The notes under the pieces were generated by a model that saw only the letters and a program-made list of their open reading frames with translations, was not told where the DNA came from and did no database searches. A DNA stretch of 50,100 nucleotides, taken from an uncultured bacterium. GTDB lineage: Bacteria; Bacillota; Clostridia; Lachnospirales; Lachnospiraceae. Positions 16,323 through 24,762 of this stretch are shown piece by piece (position 1 is the first letter of the stretch; each line of letters starts with the position of its first letter). The position numbers and the translations under genes are program-made. Location: NCBI GenBank assembly GCA_947175015.1, contig CAMWLE010000012.1, positions 1-50,100 on the forward strand, in the 5' to 3' direction.

Positions 16323-17420
16323 ATGCACATTATTTTACATCAGCCGGAGATTCCGGGAAATACCGGGAATATTGGGCGTACCTGTGTTGCTACAGGTACG
16401 CCCCTGCATTTGATAGAACCCTTGGGGTTCCGTTTGGATGAAAAGTCTATTAAGCGTGCCGGGATGGATTACTGGCACCAGCTTGAGGTACACAGGTATG
16501 TGAATTTTACGGCGTTTAAGGCGGCGCATCCGGGTGTGACAATCTGGATGGCGACAACCAAGGCCAGGCATACCTATACGGAGGTGGATTTTGGGCCGGA
16601 TGATTATATTATGTTCGGTAAGGAAAGCGCCGGGATTCCGGAAGAGATTCTGGTGGAGCATGAAGAGCATTGTATCCGCATTCCTATGCTTCCGGCCATA
16701 CGTTCCCTGAATTTGTCCAATGCTGTGTCCATTGTGCTCTACGAGGCACTGCGGCAGAACGGGTTTGCGCATATGCAGCATGAGGGAGAGCTGCACCGGC
16801 TGCAGTGGCATTCGCAGGGGGATAGGCTGCAGCATGATTTACAGCGGCAGTTTCAAGCGGAAAAGTCACAAGCGTATTCTCATGGAGGAGCAGCAAAGGA
16901 AGCGTTCCAGGAGGGCAAAGAGGGAACAGAAGTATTGTCTGCCGGAAACATGGCAGCGCCGACAAAGTATTTCATTGCTTCAGGAGCAGTGGTATCCGGA
17001 GATGTGCGGATGGGAGAGTCAGCCAACGTCTGGTATCATGCCGTAGTGCGGGGGGATCGGGCACCGATTCATATTGGCAGCGGTAGTAATATTCAGGATA
17101 ATTGTGTGGTGCATGTAGACGCAGGTTATCCGGTGGAAATCGGGGCAAATGTGACAGTGGGGCATGGCGCGATTCTTCACGGATGCAGCATTGGGGATAA
17201 TAGTTTGATTGGTATGGGGGCTATTCTCATGAATGGTTGTCACATTGGAAATAACTGTATCATTGGTGCAGGTACCCTGGTTACGCAGGGCATGGTCATT
17301 CCGGATAACTCGCTGGTAATTGGTAATCCTGGAAAAGTGAAGCGCCCGGTGACAGAGGCTGAGATAGAACAGAACCTGAAAAATGCGGCATTGTATGCAA
17401 AAGAGGCAGGGCTGCTGTGA
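16323..17420 (+). CDS. Fusion of TrmL (tRNA Nm34 methyltransferase) and a gamma-carbonic-anhydrase-fold domain
   Basis: Residues 1-155 are a complete SPOUT methyltransferase of the TrmL type: IPGNTGNIGRTC, FGKESAGIPEEI and RSLNLSNAVSIVLYEALRQ form the knotted SAM site. TrmL 2'-O-methylates the wobble base of tRNA-Leu. After a 55-residue polar linker, residues 210-365 are a left-handed beta-helix of the YrdA/gamma-carbonic-anhydrase family, with metal-ligand histidines in CVVHVD, VTVGHGA and LHGCSIG. No frameshift or stop lies between them. ATG at about 16948 (MAAPTKYF) marks the ancestral start of the second protein and could allow internal initiation, although it has only a weak ribosome site. 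The two activities have no known link. Confidence 0.85.
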   Translation: MHIILHQPEIPGNTGNIGRTCVATGTPLHLIEPLGFRLDEKSIKRAGMDYWHQLEVHRYVNFTAFKAAHPGVTIWMATTKARHTYTEVDFGPDDYIMFGKESAGIPEEILVEHEEHCIRIPMLPAIRSLNLSNAVSIVLYEALRQNGFAHMQHEGELHRLQWHSQGDRLQHDLQRQFQAEKSQAYSHGGAAKEAFQEGKEGTEVLSAGNMAAPTKYFIASGAVVSGDVRMGESANVWYHAVVRGDRAPIHIGSGSNIQDNCVVHVDAGYPVEIGANVTVGHGAILHGCSIGDNSLIGMGAILMNGCHIGNNCIIGAGTLVTQGMVIPDNSLVIGNPGKVKRPVTEAEIEQNLKNAALYAKEAGLL

Positions 17421-17802
17421 GTGGTAATAGGTTTGGAGGAACGTTGGATTGGTAAAAAAATATAAGTGATTAAGATATCTATTTGAATGATACTGCTTTC
17501 ATTGGACTAAGTAAAAAAACCTGATAAACAGGGGATTCTGCTTAGTCCAATTTTATTTTTCGGTTTTCTGGCTTGAGAATAAAAAGTATAGTGTTGTATT
17601 GAGATTTATAGTATAATGGCATTAACCTGTTAAGGGAATAGTTATCATAAATTGTTATGAAGGAGGAGAGGGGAATTTGATAAAAGAGGAATATCAAGGA
17701 GCACATTTTCAGACTTTCTTAAAGGCATTAGCATAAGGTGATTATGGAACAGGAAGTATGAGAAAATGATACTTAGAAATGTAGAACAGGGAGGAGAAAT
17801 GG
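17421..17802. other. Intergenic stretch with terminator and a 19-codon open frame
   Basis: A strong terminator occupies 17501-17560. Downstream, TTG 17677 behind a strong AGGAGGAGAGGGG site opens a 19-codon frame (to 17736) encoding IKEEYQGAHFQTFLKALA, and a TATAAT-like box lies near 17610. The tiny ORF may be a leader peptide or the stump of a lost gene. Confidence 0.4.
17501..17560 (+). terminator. Rho-independent terminator after the TrmL fusion operon
   Basis: ATTGGACTAAG (17501-17511) pairs perfectly with CTTAGTCCAAT (17541-17551) across a 29-base loop and is followed by TTTATTTTT. Confidence 0.75.
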
Positions 17803-18504
17803 GTGAAGAAAGGAATAAGAGTAATTATTGTATGCTTGTGTTGCATTGTATTAATTTGGGTGGGCAGGAATGCATTAAAGGGTGACAAAAAACGGGAATA
17901 TATAAGATCTGATGAGTATTATGAAGAATATATAGAAGATATCAATATCAATGAAGTCACCTTTCATTTCCTCCAAGTAAGTGAAGTTGCTAATCTCAAT
18001 GTATCTTTTTATAACATATATGATTCAGATAAAGGCGTAGTAGTGGGAAATGATGAAAAAGATGATGTTTTTGAACAATATACGGGTATCGATACTGCAT
18101 CGGATCCAGGCTGTAGAGGAATAAGATACTACTTAAATGAAGATGAAAGTCCCATTGGAGCTCATTTTAACTATGCTTTTGAATATGAAAAATATGATGG
18201 AGACACCACGGATGCTTCTATTGAAATATATATAACGGATGAACCGTTAGAAGAGTATGAAGGTTTATTGCCGGCTATTGAAGAGGCTGATGAAGGAAAT
18301 GTATACAGTATATATGATAATATCTTTTTGCACATGGAAGGTTATGATAATATGGACTTATTTGCAACTCATATATGTACAATTATTTTCGATGGAACCA
18401 AGTATTATTATTTTGCTGGTGTTATAGATGATGGTGAGAAAGAATGTTATTACAAGAAATACTGTAGTATTATATATGAATTTCTTCAGCAAATATACCA
18501 ATGA
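17803..18504 (+). CDS. Exported or membrane-anchored protein, function unknown
   Basis: The 233-residue protein starts at GTG 17803, with GGAGGAG 7 bases upstream; ATG 17799 is in another frame. A single hydrophobic segment at residues 5-22 (IRVIIVCLCCIVLIWVG) follows a basic N-terminus, so the acidic, tyrosine-rich body should face outside. I recognise no family. It precedes a secreted cysteine protease in the same direction by 130 bp; a role as its partner or inhibitor is speculative. Confidence 0.6.
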   Translation: MKKGIRVIIVCLCCIVLIWVGRNALKGDKKREYIRSDEYYEEYIEDININEVTFHFLQVSEVANLNVSFYNIYDSDKGVVVGNDEKDDVFEQYTGIDTASDPGCRGIRYYLNEDESPIGAHFNYAFEYEKYDGDTTDASIEIYITDEPLEEYEGLLPAIEEADEGNVYSIYDNIFLHMEGYDNMDLFATHICTIIFDGTKYYYFAGVIDDGEKECYYKKYCSIIYEFLQQIYQ

Positions 18505-18634
18505 TAACAAGCTTTATAAGAATGATAGCAATCTATGAAATGTTCCTGAAGGCATATAGTGTTTTATAAAATGCTATTAATATAGATGTCTGATCACAAA
18601 ACAGCAGGGTAAAATAACAGGAGGTACTTAGTGT

Positions 18635-19936
18635 ATGAGAAAAAGAATTGTGAGCAGCTTATTGATTTTGAGCCTTTTTATTACTGGCAGTATGTCAGGT
18701 AAAGCACCCGTTGCATATGCGAGTGAAAATCCTGAAGAGGGGATATCTGAACAACATGATTCCATCAATGCAGCAAAACTCATTGTTGCGACATTTGTAG
18801 CAGAAGACATAAAAAATAATGTTGAATCGGGATGGAATCAAGATAGTGATGTATCCGGCGATGCAACTATTGTATATGGTACAAATGACAGTATATTGGG
18901 GTATATGTTTCCTGTATATAATGCTGGGACAGGAAACGGGTATGTCGTTATTTCTACGGAAGATTATGGCTTCTCAGTTATTGAGTACGCTTATGAAAAT
19001 AATCAAATTTCAGAACTTGCAATTGATGGTCGGGTAGAGAATGCGGCAACAAGGCAGGTAAGTATGGTTGAACGTGTTTATTTGTCTGGTACGTTGGATT
19101 ATATCGCTGCCGATAATAACGATAATTATTTCAATTATTCAGGAGAAGCCGTTGGCTTTGAAGAAGAGCCGGAATTTGAAATTCATACGGATAGTGACGC
19201 TACAAACGAGGCAAAGGATTTTGTGAATTTGGTTGCGCAGTATTCAGATACGGATATTGACAGTCTCTTTGAGGATATAAAGGCCGGAACGTCATCGGGT
19301 GATAACACAAGTGGAGGACTTATTACTGGTCCGGAAACATATTTAAAGAATGAAGTGAATTCTTCATATACTTATACAATAGACAGCAGCAATTCATCAG
19401 TTCTTGTAAGTGTTGGCACTAAAACATGTGACGATTTGGGAGGGCATAATAATTGCACATTGACGGCTCTTTATAATGCAATGGTTTATTATAGGGAAGA
19501 GAAAGGATATTCAGAGATATCAAATACACAAAACGATTTATATAATGTAATAAAAACCGAGGCTGCTGCTTTAGGATATGATTATGACAAATCAATTGGT
19601 TTAGGGGTTACAAAAAATGATAATCTTGTTACCAATGTATTTAAACAATATGGATATACTTCCGTTACAGGAAGTAATAATTACGCATGGGGAGCTGCAA
19701 GTGTTAAAAACACAATCAACGATTATGGACCTTTTCTATTTTCATTAGCAAGCGGGGTTTATTACGATCACACTGTAATGGTATTTGGATATAGGACTTA
19801 TAAAAACACATCAAACTCTGATGCATATCTTTTTTGGGTTATTAAGGATGGCTGGAGTGCCACGACCAGATATCTTGCCATGTCAGGAACACCAGAAAGT
19901 TATTTGGGATGTATGACAACTATTAAAGCAAAATAA
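18635..19936 (+). CDS. Secreted papain-like (C39/C10-type) cysteine protease
   Basis: The 433-residue protein has a signal peptide (about 1-30, ending VAYASE). A propeptide-like region (about 40-160) contains GYVVISTEDYGFSVIEY, a pattern of streptopain-type prodomains. The catalytic half shows GGHNNCTLTALYNAM (nucleophile Cys near residue 274), YYDHTVMVFGY (His near 380) and FWVIKDGWS, where papain-type enzymes have an Asn-Ser-Trp-Gly box. It probably hydrolyses proteins or peptides outside the cell after removal of the propeptide. Asp in place of the usual Asn is unusual but seen in related families. ATG 18635 follows AGGAGG. Confidence 0.7.
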   Translation: MRKRIVSSLLILSLFITGSMSGKAPVAYASENPEEGISEQHDSINAAKLIVATFVAEDIKNNVESGWNQDSDVSGDATIVYGTNDSILGYMFPVYNAGTGNGYVVISTEDYGFSVIEYAYENNQISELAIDGRVENAATRQVSMVERVYLSGTLDYIAADNNDNYFNYSGEAVGFEEEPEFEIHTDSDATNEAKDFVNLVAQYSDTDIDSLFEDIKAGTSSGDNTSGGLITGPETYLKNEVNSSYTYTIDSSNSSVLVSVGTKTCDDLGGHNNCTLTALYNAMVYYREEKGYSEISNTQNDLYNVIKTEAAALGYDYDKSIGLGVTKNDNLVTNVFKQYGYTSVTGSNNYAWGAASVKNTINDYGPFLFSLASGVYYDHTVMVFGYRTYKNTSNSDAYLFWVIKDGWSATTRYLAMSGTPESYLGCMTTIKAK

Positions 19937-19991
19937 TTGGCGTGAGGTAATTTGTGATTGAAAGGGAATAATATGGGAAAAAAGTAAACGT

Positions 19992-20708
19992 TTACGGCAC
20001 AACAACAATACCGGTGTATTCCGGATATTCCTGCAGGAATTGTGTTATAATTTCCGGCTGTTCCCAATAGTGCATGGGGTAGACATGTTTCACGGGGATC
20101 ATTTTCAGGAAGGTCAGAAAGCCTTTCGCATAGTACTTCCCAAGCCTGGGATCTAAGGGCAGGAAGGCGACGTCAATGGATTTTCCTTTTAAGCTGCGAA
20201 TGGAGGCGAGGTAGCTGCCGGTCATTTGGCGGCGTTCCTGTTCCGGTGTTTCTTCCATAATCCAGTCGTTTAAGTCTCCGGCATGGTAAAGGGTGCCTTC
20301 AGGACAGGTCAGGAAAAAAGCAACTCCTGCATCTGTAGAGAGCAGGGTCTGCAGGTGGGTGTGAAAAGGAAGCGTATATTCTTGGCTGTGATAAACTATG
20401 ACAGCAGGAATAGAGCCCTGACGGCGAACCTGGTCACAATCTTCCAGCGTGGCTGACATCAAGCAGGAAGGAAACCTCTTCCTGGGAATGTCATTAGAAA
20501 GAAACGCGGTTATGTGCTTCATGCCCATGGAGGTAAGCAGGGAGAAGAGTTCGGGATTGTAATGATCCGTATGTCCATGACTGACGAATACAAATACAGG
20601 TTTGTCCGTATCCAGTTGAGGCAGATCTCCTTTATCATAATCAAAGATATAGTATACTTCCTGTGTATCTACCAGGAAGCCGCTGTGATGGATGTAGGTA
20701 ATTTTCAT
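19992..20708 (-). CDS. Metallo-beta-lactamase-fold hydrolase
   Basis: The 238-residue protein starts at ATG 20708 with AAAGGA 8 bases upstream. It has the metal-binding motif SHGHTDHYN near residue 50 (HxHxDH), then LYHAGDLNDW, and a C-terminal VYPMHYWEQP that supplies the last metal-ligand histidine. It resembles the UlaG-like branch acting on lactones or phosphoesters; the substrate is unknown. It stands alone, convergent with the protease gene. Confidence 0.75.
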   Translation of the reverse strand: MKITYIHHSGFLVDTQEVYYIFDYDKGDLPQLDTDKPVFVFVSHGHTDHYNPELFSLLTSMGMKHITAFLSNDIPRKRFPSCLMSATLEDCDQVRRQGSIPAVIVYHSQEYTLPFHTHLQTLLSTDAGVAFFLTCPEGTLYHAGDLNDWIMEETPEQERRQMTGSYLASIRSLKGKSIDVAFLPLDPRLGKYYAKGFLTFLKMIPVKHVYPMHYWEQPEIITQFLQEYPEYTGIVVVP

Positions 20709-21068
20709 GGTGTTTTCCTTTATCATAGGTCCCGTAATCATCATGCCGGGGGAATAAGAGTATTCTTATTTATCGAACAGTTCATGTTCAGCAAAGTATT
20801 GTTTGGCTTCGCTTATTTGAATTCTTGAATAAGATAATATGTTCTATGGCGATAAAATATTTTACAAAGACATTATACGCATGCACAAAGAAAAAAGCAA
20901 CCCCTGAATTCTATCTTATTCACTTCCGCTTTTTTAGACATGTCCTCCGTTTCCAAATGGATGTCCAAGATTGTGTTAAGGAACGGAGGATTCAGTAAAA
21001 CACCAAAACGGTGCAGCCTGCCAGATGCACCGTTTTGCGGAAATGATCTCAATGCCGTCTTAGGAATA
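20709..21068. other. Intergenic stretch between two minus-strand genes
   Basis: It contains the terminator at 21004-21037. A 26-codon minus-strand remnant (20766-20843) ends in QISEAKQYFAEHELFDK and looks like the tail of a lost gene. No full gene is seen. Confidence 0.4.
21004..21037 (-). terminator. Terminator of the hemerythrin/response-regulator gene
   Basis: A perfect 12-bp stem (CAAAACGGTGCA with TGCACCGTTTTG) with a 10-base loop is followed on the minus strand by a T-rich stretch, 32 bp past the stop codon. Confidence 0.65.
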
Positions 21069-22517
21069 TCATTCTGATGAGATAGGGCGTCTTTTCTCAA
21101 AGAAATGATCTATTGCTTTTTTTACAGATTCGGCAGGAAGGAATTTGGATAGATAGCCATCAGGTTTGAGTGATATTGCCTTTTTGACGCTCTCACTGTC
21201 CACTCGACAGGTTAGAAAAATGACAGGGATATCTGTAAAATCTTTTTCTGAGCGAATCATTTCCAACACCTGGCTGCCGTTACAGACAGGCATCTCATAG
21301 TCCAGTAGTACAAGGTCCGGTCGGGTAAGTGAAATATTTCTGATGGCTGACATGCCTGAGCTTGCCGTCAGCACTTCGTAGTCGTTACCCAACAAATCCA
21401 GCATTGTCTTTCGCATAAAGTCCGAGTCATCCACCACCAGTATTTTCTTTTTCTGGTTGCCTGTGGGCTCCACGAAGCTATTGATATGCAGGTGGTCTAT
21501 GGGTTCCACAGAGCTATTGACATATAAGTGGTCTTCGGCTTCTACAGAAGTCTTACTGTGACGCATGTAGTTCTCGATTTCAGCCACGGCGTTTTCTGTG
21601 ACAGCCGAAACACCGTCCTTGCGTCGGGGGGATTCGGAAGTGGTCATACAATATGCAAAGTACCCTCTGCCGGTATCAAACAAAAGGCTGAATTGGGGAC
21701 TCTGTTTCTCATACATTCTATAAAACTGCTCATAGGTCAGCAGTTGTTCTTCTGTCATTTCAAACTGCGCCAATGACGAAAAATGCCGTTTGACACGTTC
21801 TACAAGCTGTTTTGCCGCATATCTGGCTACGCTGGAAAGCATCATATCCGTAGTCTCCGATTTAGTATCTATGATGTTGCCAATAGTGCTGCCAATCAGT
21901 TGTTCTTCAAAGAGCAGGAAAAATTCCCATTTCTTTTTGTCTCTGCTGGTATAAATCAGACGGCAATAGATTCCATGTCCGAATTTTTCACCAGCATAGT
22001 AATTGCTGATCAACTGTGAATCCAACCGAAACATGCTGTGCAGCAGGCTGGCAATTGTCTGTCCCATCACTGTCTGATCTTCCTCTGGTAATAGTTTTTC
22101 CCAATGTTTGACAGGTTCGCCGCTCACGATCATATGATCTTCGATCAATGTATGTCCGATTAGCCAACCTGCGCACACGCCGAGAAAATGTTGAATGGAG
22201 GTCTTGGAATAACCAGTCAGCTCCAGTTCCTTTTCAAGGGCAGGCAGCATTCGTTCGCGGAAATCCTTATGGATGCGTCTGTGTGTCTCAACCCCCGGGT
22301 AATTTATGGAGACCATATAGGCTTCCTCATCTGCAAAATGCTGGATAGCATGTTCTCTAAAGTACTTTATCGCCTCCTGGCAGGCAAAGTGGCTTTTATC
22401 TTCTCTACGTCCAAAGTCAAACAATTTATTGAGAATGCTGAAGAGTTTTTGATGTTCCTTATCGATAATGTCTACGCCCACATTATACCGTTCATCCCAC
22501 TTAAAACGATTTCCCAT
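21069..22517 (-). CDS. Bacteriohemerythrin - middle domain - response-regulator receiver fusion
   Basis: The 482-residue protein starts at ATG 22517 behind AGGAGG. Residues 1-135 are a hemerythrin (WDERYNVGVDIIDKEHQKLF, HFADEEAYM, HRRIHKDF), binding a di-iron centre that senses oxygen or NO. The middle (about 150-320) resembles a CheX/CheC-like domain (MMLSSVARYAAKQLVERV). After a repeat linker, residues 355-475 are a receiver (KKILVVDDSDFMRK, VLLDYEMPVCNG with the phospho-Asp, IPVIFLTC, DGYLSKF). There is no DNA-binding output, so signalling probably goes by protein contact. The linker repeats a 12-13-residue unit (DHLYVNSSVEP, DHLHINSFVEP). Confidence 0.8.
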   Translation of the reverse strand: MGNRFKWDERYNVGVDIIDKEHQKLFSILNKLFDFGRREDKSHFACQEAIKYFREHAIQHFADEEAYMVSINYPGVETHRRIHKDFRERMLPALEKELELTGYSKTSIQHFLGVCAGWLIGHTLIEDHMIVSGEPVKHWEKLLPEEDQTVMGQTIASLLHSMFRLDSQLISNYYAGEKFGHGIYCRLIYTSRDKKKWEFFLLFEEQLIGSTIGNIIDTKSETTDMMLSSVARYAAKQLVERVKRHFSSLAQFEMTEEQLLTYEQFYRMYEKQSPQFSLLFDTGRGYFAYCMTTSESPRRKDGVSAVTENAVAEIENYMRHSKTSVEAEDHLYVNSSVEPIDHLHINSFVEPTGNQKKKILVVDDSDFMRKTMLDLLGNDYEVLTASSGMSAIRNISLTRPDLVLLDYEMPVCNGSQVLEMIRSEKDFTDIPVIFLTCRVDSESVKKAISLKPDGYLSKFLPAESVKKAIDHFFEKRRPISSE

Positions 22518-23057
22518 ATGTTTTCCTCCTGATTTCAGTTTTGCATATTCGCTTCCGGTACACAGGGATTGTGATTTATATGCGCCTGCCTGCGTATTTG
22601 TATATAAATCAATGTACTTTCTGAGAATATGCTTTGATATCACTGTGACTGCAGTTGCGCAATATCAAGTATTCATTTCTATAATTTATTCCAAGGCTGC
22701 GAAAATGTGTCAAAATATGACTTTTTTTTCTGTTTTTCGCACAGCGGACTTCTTTGGCGGCCTTTATTGACAAATGCCGTCTTAAAGGGATACAGATAAG
22801 CAGGGGCATGGTGTGAAAGGAACGCGCTGATTTTATGGTCGATGCCGATGGAGCCATCTGTGCAGATGTTTTAGAGCTGGTTCGACATGTGAAGCCAATT
22901 GTTTTGGCATAGATGGGAGTAGAAGGTTACTTCGGCCTGATTTTTTCAGCCTGCATTGTTTGATTTTTGCCAATTATGCCGATATAATTGGTAGAAGCAG
23001 GAAAAAGGTTCTTGTCCGTATGGGCAGGACGTCACATGGATGTGGGAGGTAAGATCT
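22518..23057. other. Divergent intergenic region with a short coding remnant
   Basis: The region separates the hemerythrin gene (minus) from the repeat-protein gene (plus) and must hold both promoters; none is clear by eye. A 31-codon plus-strand fragment ending at 22912 (ADGAICADVLELVRHVKP) reads like protein but has no proper start, so it is probably a remnant. Confidence 0.4.
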
Positions 23058-24626
23058 ATGGATGGATTGAAAGGAATTGCCAGAAGTGTATCCATTTCTT
23101 ATGGTAGGAATGATACGGCAAAGGCAGGACGACTTAGTGCAGGAGCACAGGCAGAAGAGGTAAAGCAGAGCTATACGAAGCAGGATACCAAAGATGCAAA
23201 GCAAGGTTATGCAGGGCAGGATACCGGAGATGCAAAGCAAGGTTATGCAGAGCAGGATACCGGAGATGTAAAGCAAGGTTATGTTAGGCAGGAGGCCGGA
23301 GATGCAAAGCAAGGTTATGCAGAGCAGGATACCGGAGATGCAAAGTCAGGTTATGTTGGGCAGGAGGCCGGAGATGCAAAGTCAGGTTTCGTGCAGCAGA
23401 AGACCCAAGCCGCAAGCCCGGGAGAGCAGCAGAGTCATAATGTATGGCAAATGTCTCAGGCAGAAGAACAGGGAGAACATCTAAACCAAAAGGTATGGGA
23501 GTTGTTTCAAGTTGCACAACAGGCGGGGCAGAAGGGTCAGGATGTATGGCAGATATCGCAGGAGTCAGACAAGGGAAAGCAAATTGAAAAACAGATAAGG
23601 CATAAGGCGCCAAGGGCAGTAGTAAGGCGATATGGAGCATATAGCAGATGGATATATTTTAGAGCACAGAGTAAGAATACCAGGGCGCAAAACGCGAATT
23701 CCAGAATGCAGAATGCGAACACCAGGGCGCAAAACGCGAATTCCGGAATGCAGAACGGGAACACCAGGGCGCAAAACGCGAATTCCGGAATGCGGAATGG
23801 GAAAGCCAGGGCGCAAGGTGCGGATTTCTGGATGCAGAATGAAACTGCCGGGGCACAGGATGCGAATTTTAGAGAGCAGGGTGCGAGTGCCAAAGTACAG
23901 AATACGAACTCCAAAGCGCAGGCTGTAGAGTCCGAAGAGCAGAATGCGGCGCAACAAATCTGGCTTGCCCAGAAAGAGGCGGAGGAGCGACAGCAAAAGG
24001 CAAAGGAGCAGGAGGAAGCAGGCAATCGTATTTTAGAGCAGTTGAAGGCGCAGTCAGAGGCAATTAAGAAGGCATTTGACCCTAAGAAACGCAAGAATCT
24101 GTATGATGCTACTATGGACTTGACGTTGATTGCACAGATGGAAAAGATTCCGGGATTGAAAGCAATGCAATCAAGGCTGATGTTTCAGATGAGATCTGTG
24201 AAGGCAAGTGGCGCGGAAATCAGTGAGATTAGGGCAGCAATCAATAAGCTGAAGAAGGTTGTTGGTAAGGTTAAGACAAAGATAAAGGCGCTGGAAAAAG
24301 AAGGCGTGATGGAGAAAAAGCGTAAAAGAGCGGAAGAGGCCAAACGCAAAGCAAAGGAATTGGCTTTACGCAGGGAGCTTGAGTGGCGCAAAAAAGCCCG
24401 AAAAGCCAGAGAACAGAAGGACATTGAGGAAAGCAAAATGGGAATGGGCGCCAATTATGGCGGACCAACCGGAGATCCGGCGTTGGACATGGCCATGGAT
24501 GCTTTGGCGAGTATGGGAAGTACTGCAGTGACTTTGGATGTGGGGACTGTGGTTGATGTGGCAGTAGCAGATGTGGGCGTTGCAGCAGCGGATGTAGGCG
24601 GAGGTGCTGTGGATGTAAGTATATAA
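23058..24626 (+). CDS. Large repeat protein with two unrelated repeat arrays and a basic coiled-coil
   Basis: The 522-residue protein starts at ATG 23058 behind GGAGGT. Array A (residues 35-118) has seven 12-residue units such as AKQGYAEQDTGD. Array B (about 209-292) has six 14-residue units built from heptads such as RAQNANS/GMQNGNT. Residues 300-470 are highly charged helix (AQKEAEERQQKAKEQEE, KKRKRAEEAKRKAKELALRR), likely coiled coil, and the C-terminus is a small alternating Val/Ala/Asp tail. No signal peptide or membrane segment is visible, so it is probably cytoplasmic. I recognise no family; a structural or scaffold role is only a guess. It precedes the 7TM hybrid kinase. Confidence 0.65.
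   Translation: MDGLKGIARSVSISYGRNDTAKAGRLSAGAQAEEVKQSYTKQDTKDAKQGYAGQDTGDAKQGYAEQDTGDVKQGYVRQEAGDAKQGYAEQDTGDAKSGYVGQEAGDAKSGFVQQKTQAASPGEQQSHNVWQMSQAEEQGEHLNQKVWELFQVAQQAGQKGQDVWQISQESDKGKQIEKQIRHKAPRAVVRRYGAYSRWIYFRAQSKNTRAQNANSRMQNANTRAQNANSGMQNGNTRAQNANSGMRNGKARAQGADFWMQNETAGAQDANFREQGASAKVQNTNSKAQAVESEEQNAAQQIWLAQKEAEERQQKAKEQEEAGNRILEQLKAQSEAIKKAFDPKKRKNLYDATMDLTLIAQMEKIPGLKAMQSRLMFQMRSVKASGAEISEIRAAINKLKKVVGKVKTKIKALEKEGVMEKKRKRAEEAKRKAKELALRRELEWRKKARKAREQKDIEESKMGMGANYGGPTGDPALDMAMDALASMGSTAVTLDVGTVVDVAVADVGVAAADVGGGAVDVSI
23160..23411 (+). repeat. 36-bp coding tandem repeat, array A (7 units)
   Basis: Seven in-frame 36-bp units encode AKQGYxxQDTGD variants. The inner units are nearly identical and the outer units are diverged, the usual pattern of expansion from the middle. 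Confidence 0.85.
23682..23933 (+). repeat. 42-bp coding tandem repeat, array B (6 units)
   Basis: Six 42-bp units start at 23682; each consists of two 21-bp halves encoding heptads of the form xxQNxNx. The first three units are close copies (GCGCAAAACGCGAATTCC is shared) and the last three are diverged. Confidence 0.85.
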
Positions 24627-24762
24627 TGGTGCAGAATAGCCGCAGCAGAATAACTGACAATCATTACCGGATTTGTGGAACAGAGAATATGTTACAAACA
24701 GTTATTAAGTGTACGGAAACGGATTGTAACGGTAAATTCAATCATAAGAAAGAAGGAATGGA

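Noticed and set aside
20873-21100. 75-codon minus-strand ORF
   Set aside because: It overlaps the terminator hairpin and the end of the hemerythrin gene and has no ribosome site.
22817-22912. 31-codon fragment (ADGAICADVLELVRHVKP)
   Set aside because: The composition is protein-like, but there is no usable start or ribosome site, so it is treated as a remnant and not a gene.
23160-23411. CRISPR-like regular repeats
   Set aside because: The units are directly adjacent without unique spacers and lie in frame within a gene; the same holds for the 45111-45188 array, which is intergenic but spacerless.
23537-24094. Several long ORFs in other frames of the repeat-protein gene
   Set aside because: Repeats keep alternative frames open artificially; only the plus frame from 23058 has a ribosome site.
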